Translations under genes and position numbers: made by a program
Notes under the pieces: model-generated
The model's database searches: none
What the model was told of the DNA's origin: nothing
The model's input: the letters and a program-made list of their open reading frames with translations, nothing else
From: Ignavibacteria bacterium
Lineage (GTDB): Bacteria; Bacteroidota; Ignavibacteria; Ignavibacteriales; Melioribacteraceae
Reading direction: 5' to 3'
DNA length: 7,777 nt
Assembly: GCA_003233295.1 (NCBI GenBank)
Contig: QILJ01000358.1
Span: forward strand, 1-7,777
Part shown: positions 5,529 through 7,777 of the stretch, piece by piece
Position numbering within the stretch: position 1 is the stretch's first letter
How the letters are laid out: every line of letters begins with the position of its first letter

Positions 5529-6160
5529 CACAGGGTAAAATAGAAAAACTTGCGCACAATTATTTTTTGGCCAAATCCTTTATTATCGAAATGGGATATG
5601 AACATGAACTTGAATGGGTCGAGAGTTTATCCATTGACAACTTGGAAGAATCAGACTTATTAAGAGAAGTTGCATGGGTCATTTTATCAAGTGGAATGAA
5701 AGAAACGGTTATTAGAAACCTGTTTAACGATATATCGTCTGCTTTTTTAAATTGGAGTTCCGCAAAAGCAATCGCATTAAATAAAGAAAATTGCAGGCAA
5801 ATCGCTCTTAATTCTTTTTCGAACCAAAGCAAAATAGATGCAATCTTGTATTTTGCAGATAATCTTAGTGAGATGGGGTTTGAAAAATTCGTTATTAGAA
5901 TAAAACAAAATGGCTTAGATTTTATAACTACTTTTCCATATCTAGGTCCTGTGACTTCTATCCACTTAGCTAAAAATATTGGATATGATGTCGTCAAGCC
6001 AGATAGGCACCTAGTTAGAATATCAAATCAATGTGGTTTTACCAATCCAGAAGAAATGTGTAGGAATTTGTCAAGCTTAATTGAAGAAAGGATATCGACT
6101 ATTGATTCTGTCCTCTGGAGATTCGCAAGCCTGAATAAAAACTATATCAGCCTCTTTTGA
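5525..6160 (+). CDS. cap11: Cap11, HhH-GPD/OGG-like protein of type IV CBASS
   Basis: This 211-residue, mostly helical protein resembles helix-hairpin-helix DNA glycosylases of the OGG type. The hairpin is FPYLGPVTSIHLAKNIG (137-153), and VVKPDRHLVRIS (156-167) follows, with Asp160 in the position of the family's catalytic aspartate. The Lys that gives OGG enzymes lyase activity normally sits in the hairpin (GxGTK); here the aligned residue is Val143, so lyase chemistry by the usual route is unlikely. Other conserved-looking segments are REVAWVILSSGMKETVIRNL (47-66) and SVLWRFAS (195-202). The start overlaps the SLATT-like gene by 4 bp (ATGA), so it is the last member of the coupled operon. 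OGG-like proteins are a recognised type IV CBASS accessory. Whether it acts on DNA, on RNA or on a deazaguanine adduct is unknown. Confidence 0.82.
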   Translation: MTQGKIEKLAHNYFLAKSFIIEMGYEHELEWVESLSIDNLEESDLLREVAWVILSSGMKETVIRNLFNDISSAFLNWSSAKAIALNKENCRQIALNSFSNQSKIDAILYFADNLSEMGFEKFVIRIKQNGLDFITTFPYLGPVTSIHLAKNIGYDVVKPDRHLVRISNQCGFTNPEEMCRNLSSLIEERISTIDSVLWRFASLNKNYISLF

Positions 6161-6165
6161 TTAGA

Positions 6166-6190
6166 TTGTTAATAGAACAACCTGTTTTTT
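6166..6190 (+). terminator. Weak terminator-like hairpin after cap11
   Basis: TTGTT, loop AATAG, AACAA forms a 5-bp stem 5 bp after the cap11 stop, followed by CCTG and a run of six T (6185-6190). The stem is AT-rich and short, so this is only a possible end point for the CBASS transcript. Confidence 0.3.
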
Positions 6191-6244
6191 GTAATTCTTC
6201 TCAACCAACTTTCAAAGTTATATTGCTTGACTAACTAACTTCTC

Positions 6245-6301
6245 GTTTGCAAATAGTTTGCAAATGAAAAAGCAGCTACGAAAAATATATCGTAACTGCT
6301 T
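6245..6301. repeat. GTTTGCAAAT tandem repeat and adjacent 11-bp hairpin
   Basis: GTTTGCAAAT occurs twice (6245-6254 and 6256-6265), each copy containing the palindrome TTTGCAAA. Directly after it, AAGCAGCTACGA (6270-6281) pairs with TCGTAACTGCTT (6290-6301) with one mismatch around an 8-base loop. On the minus strand the hairpin runs into TTTCATTT, so it could act as a terminator in that direction. Confidence 0.5.
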
Positions 6302-6311
6302 GATATTCAAT

Positions 6312-6421
6312 GTGGGCCCTGCTGGGCTCCCCGCTATCCGCATACGCTCCAGCGGGGCAGGTTTCTCGCCTATATAAAAAGAGAAACCACACCTTTTGGT
6401 GTGGTTTCAGTGGGCCCTGCT
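6312..6421. repeat. Direct repeats of a tRNA-like 3' end, 98 bp apart
   Basis: GTGGGCCCTGCT occurs at 6312-6323 and 6410-6421. On the minus strand the copy ending at 6312 reads GAGCCCAGCAGGGCCCAC: the end of a T-loop, a T-stem 3' arm (CCAGC), an acceptor 3' arm (AGGGCCC) and a discriminator A, which is what the last 17 bases of a tRNA gene look like. The 6410 copy retains only AGCAGGGCCCAC and is followed by a terminator. No tRNA body is present. The repeats could be remnants of integration at a tRNA gene. A further hairpin, CCCCGCT/AGCGGGG (6329-6335 and 6351-6357), lies between the copies. Confidence 0.5.
6371..6408 (-). terminator. Strong intrinsic terminator, minus strand
   Basis: GAAACCACACC, loop of four, GGTGTGGTTTC is a perfect 11-bp stem (6383-6408). 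On the minus strand it is followed by TCTTTTTATATA (6382-6371), a good T-run. It lies outside the insertion sequence and directly after the tRNA-like 3' end at 6410-6421, so it was probably the terminator of that lost tRNA. It would also stop readthrough from the transposase. On the plus strand no T-run follows. Confidence 0.8.
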
Positions 6422-6471
6422 TCCCGAATTCTAAGACTAAAACAAGCAATTTACACGAGAAGTTATCCCTT

Positions 6472-7461
6472 TTAACCAGCTGCTCTTAGTTTGACATAAG
6501 GTGTTCCTCTTTTTATTACAGAAAAAGCCCTGGTTATAATTTTAAATTTCACTGCATTTAATACAGTCCCATGTGCCTTTCCTTCTTCTCTTTTCCGTTT
6601 GTAATAAATACGTAGTTCGGGATCATGAACAACAGCCGATCGTGCAGCATTTGTTAAATGAGCTTTAACTGTTTTGTTGGCTAAGTGGCTTACTCTGGTT
6701 TTTCCTCTAATACTTGTCCCGGAACTGTACTCGAACGGAGCTACTCCACAATAACAGGCAAAAGACCTTGCGTTAGTTATGCCTTCAAAGTTATTGGTGG
6801 TTAATATCATTATTACAGCATTTACAAGCCCAATTCCGGTAATACTGATGAGTAGATTGTAGCTTTCTTCCAGCTTGGGTTTCAATCTAATTATTTCAAG
6901 AATCTCTTTCTCAATAATATCAATATCAGCATTTAACCCTTTTAATCTCTTTTTCATTCTTTTAATAGATTTACTATCGAGTTGAACAGAATGCTCTTTT
7001 AGCACCTGTTTCTCTATTTTGGCAGATTTTACAACACGATTTCTTTCCGACATTAAGCTTTTCAACAGAAGCATGTTTGCCGTTGGCATTGAGGATGGCG
7101 ACAGCTCATCTCTGAACAAATAGCAAAACCGCGCTATTTTATAGGCATCAAGCTTATCGTTTTTACCTCTGGTTAAACCGAGGCTTCGTTTAATATGTAA
7201 AGGTGAGCAGAAGTTAAAATCTACTCTACCATCCAAAAATAGACCAATTTCCAGGCCATAAACACCACAATATTCTAAACAAATAAACGCTTGTTTTAAG
7301 CCTACACCTTCTTTTTTTAATAGCTTTAAAAGCTCCTTGAAACCTTCCACCTCATTGGCTATTTTAAAATGCTTGTCTGCTTTTCTGTTCTCTTTATCAT
7401 AAATGACAACATCAAGTGTTTTTTTTGAGATGTCAATTCCAATAAACCATGTTCTTTTCAT
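6472..7461 (-). CDS. IS110-family DEDD transposase (bridge-RNA recombinase)
   Basis: This 329-residue recombinase is counted from the ATG at 7461 (MKRTWFIGIDISKKTLDVVI). An open frame extends eight codons to a TTG at 7485, which I consider less likely. The N-terminal RuvC-like domain shows Asp10 (GIDIS), Glu63 (CLEYCG), Asp102 and Asp105 (RGKNDKLDAYKIARF), the DEDD tetrad of the family. A helical linker, probably coiled-coil, spans about 135-200. The C-terminal Transposase_20 domain contains ITGIGLVNAV (207-216), FACYCGVAPFEYSSGTSIRG (234-253) and KTVKAHLTNAARSAV; Ser247 before Gly248 is the likely nucleophile that forms the DNA-serine intermediate. The protein is full length and intact. Family members use an RNA made from the element's own end to pair target and donor; that RNA is predicted at 7495-7632. 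Confidence 0.95.
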   Translation of the reverse strand: MKRTWFIGIDISKKTLDVVIYDKENRKADKHFKIANEVEGFKELLKLLKKEGVGLKQAFICLEYCGVYGLEIGLFLDGRVDFNFCSPLHIKRSLGLTRGKNDKLDAYKIARFCYLFRDELSPSSMPTANMLLLKSLMSERNRVVKSAKIEKQVLKEHSVQLDSKSIKRMKKRLKGLNADIDIIEKEILEIIRLKPKLEESYNLLISITGIGLVNAVIMILTTNNFEGITNARSFACYCGVAPFEYSSGTSIRGKTRVSHLANKTVKAHLTNAARSAVVHDPELRIYYKRKREEGKAHGTVLNAVKFKIITRAFSVIKRGTPYVKLRAAG

Positions 7462-7494
7462 ACTTTTGATATTAAGTTTAGGCAAACCGAAATA

Positions 7495-7632
7495 GTTGAT
7501 ATTGCTATATCCTTTAATAAGTCTTGTTACTTATAATTCTAATTGGCACATTTCAACATAAAAGAGTTTGGGACTGATTCGGGGAATAAACCATTTCGTT
7601 TATAGCTATCGATAGTTCACCCAAGCTCTTTT
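7495..7632 (-). ncRNA. Predicted bridge RNA with target and donor loops
   Basis: Read 5' to 3' on the minus strand there are two stem-loops with internal loops. Loop 1: outer stem 7632-7620 with 7572-7560 (13 bp, one wobble), inner hairpin 7603-7598 with 7591-7586. Its left strand holds CGATAGCTAT (7611-7602), identical to the left target plus the first core base; its right strand holds CCCGA (7583-7579), complementary to core TC plus GGG of the right target. Loop 2: outer stem 7557-7546 with 7505-7495 (10 pairs, one mismatch, one bulge), inner hairpin ATAAGT/ACTTAT (7534-7529 and 7522-7517). Its left strand holds TTAGAATT (7542-7535), identical to the element's right end plus the first core base; its right strand holds TAAAGGA (7516-7510), complementary to core TC plus the left end. 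This is the known bridge-RNA architecture and its position upstream of the transposase is right for the IS110 group. The exact transcript ends are unknown. Confidence 0.82.
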
Positions 7633-7638
7633 CGGTTT

Positions 7639-7657
7639 GTTTTATAAATAATAAAAC
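7639..7657. repeat. AT-rich hairpin near the IS left end
   Basis: GTTTTAT (7639-7645), a 5-base loop, and ATAAAAC (7651-7657) form a 7-bp stem just upstream (minus strand) of the bridge RNA loops. It may be part of a longer bridge RNA 5' region or of the promoter formed when the ends join in a circle. Its function is not evident from sequence. Confidence 0.4.
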
Positions 7658-7688
7658 TACCATTTTAATATCTTTCTAAACTAAAGGA

Positions 7689-7777
7689 TAGCTATCGGGA
7701 CGAACCAGCGGCCACCTGCCCCGAAAGCCCCGAAAGCTTTCGGGAGGGGAGTCAGGGGCGTTTATACTTTTGCAAGA
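7689..7777. repeat. GC-rich repeat flank of the IS
   Basis: 7689-7700 is the outer half of the IS target palindrome. 7701-7710 reads, on the minus strand, CGCTGGTTCG, which looks like the 5' arm of a tRNA T-stem and the start of its loop. CCCCGAAAG is tandemly repeated at 7719-7727 and 7728-7736, and CCCGAAAGCTTTCGGG (7729-7744) is a perfect 16-bp palindrome. No coding frame is supported. Confidence 0.65.

Larger units (their letters stand above)
2473..6160 (+). other. Complete type IV CBASS operon
   Basis: Five plus-strand genes lie with gaps or overlaps of -11, +17, +8 and -4 bp: QueC-like, TGT-like, CD-NTase, two-TM effector, OGG-like. Type IV CBASS is defined by exactly these nucleobase-enzyme accessories next to a CD-NTase and an effector. 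All frames are intact. The module lies between toxin-antitoxin genes and an insertion sequence, as is usual for defence islands. Confidence 0.88.
6426..7688 (-). mobile_element. Complete IS110-family insertion sequence
   Basis: The ends are placed where joining the flanks restores a palindrome. On the minus strand the left end reads GATAGCTA-TC-CTTTAG (around 7688-7687) and the right end TTAGAAT-TC-GGGAAG (6427-6426). Removing 1261 bp leaves one TC and rebuilds TCCCGATAGCTATCGGGA. IS110 elements lack terminal inverted repeats and target duplications but share a core dinucleotide, as here. The element has one transposase gene, a long non-coding left end with the bridge RNA, and a short right end of 46 bp after the stop codon. 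The guide sequences agree independently with these ends. Confidence 0.85.

Noticed and set aside
5560..5997. 145-residue minus-strand open frame opposite cap11
   Set aside because: It lies fully antisense to a well-supported coupled gene, has no recognisable domain and no promoter or partner.
6245..6265. CRISPR-like repeat
   Set aside because: There are only two 10-bp units one base apart, with no spacers and no cas genes.
6312..6421. A tRNA gene
   Set aside because: Only T-arm and acceptor 3' pieces are present; no 5' acceptor strand, D-arm or anticodon arm can be found on either side, including beyond 7710.
6236..6465. 11-bp inverted match TAACTTCTCGT (6236-6246 and 6455-6465) as IS terminal repeats
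   Set aside because: One copy lies well outside the element ends fixed by the TC core and guides, and IS110-group elements lack such repeats; probably chance.
7462..7485. TTG start at 7485 for the transposase
   Set aside because: IS110 transposases normally begin a few residues before the GIDIS motif, which fits the ATG at 7461; the TTG would add eight unconserved residues.

Overview
The window looks like AT-rich accessory DNA from a Bacteroidota bacterium. The evidence is that starts lack Shine-Dalgarno sequences (for example at 2473 and 4060), the higBA promoter fits the Bacteroidota TTG-N20-TAnnTTTG pattern, and every recognisable protein resembles types common in that phylum. A narrower placement (Cytophagales-like) would be a guess.

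Layout. 1-214 holds no gene, only an 18-bp palindrome and hairpins. 215-902 is a minus-strand higB-higA toxin-antitoxin operon with its promoter inside a near-perfect operator palindrome. 979-1869 is a second minus-strand pair, a winged-helix protein followed by a nucleotidyltransferase that is frameshifted and truncated. 1870-2472 is mostly non-coding. 2473-6160 is a five-gene plus-strand operon: QueC-like, TGT-like, CD-NTase, two-TM (SLATT-like) protein and HhH/OGG-like protein. This gene content defines a type IV CBASS anti-phage system. 6161-6425 holds hairpins, a terminator and two short copies of a tRNA-like 3' end. 6426-7688 is a complete IS110-family insertion sequence on the minus strand. 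7689-7777 is GC-rich repeat flank.

How the parts work together. In the CBASS operon the CD-NTase should make a cyclic-nucleotide alarm signal after infection, and the membrane protein should be the effector that damages the envelope. The QueC-, TGT- and OGG-like proteins are the type IV ancillary set. The CD-NTase starts MGGSGGGYFY, which fits reports (recalled, not checked here) that the QueC-like enzyme joins a deazaguanine to the CD-NTase N-terminus.

The best structural finding is in the IS110 element. Upstream of its transposase lies a two-loop RNA structure that reads as a bridge RNA. Its first loop matches the inferred insertion site (an 18-bp palindrome restored by joining the flanks at a shared TC core). 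Its second loop matches the two ends of the element itself. Target, donor and core dinucleotide all agree, so the element ends can be placed to the base and its likely target family read from sequence. A related palindrome lies unoccupied at 152-169.
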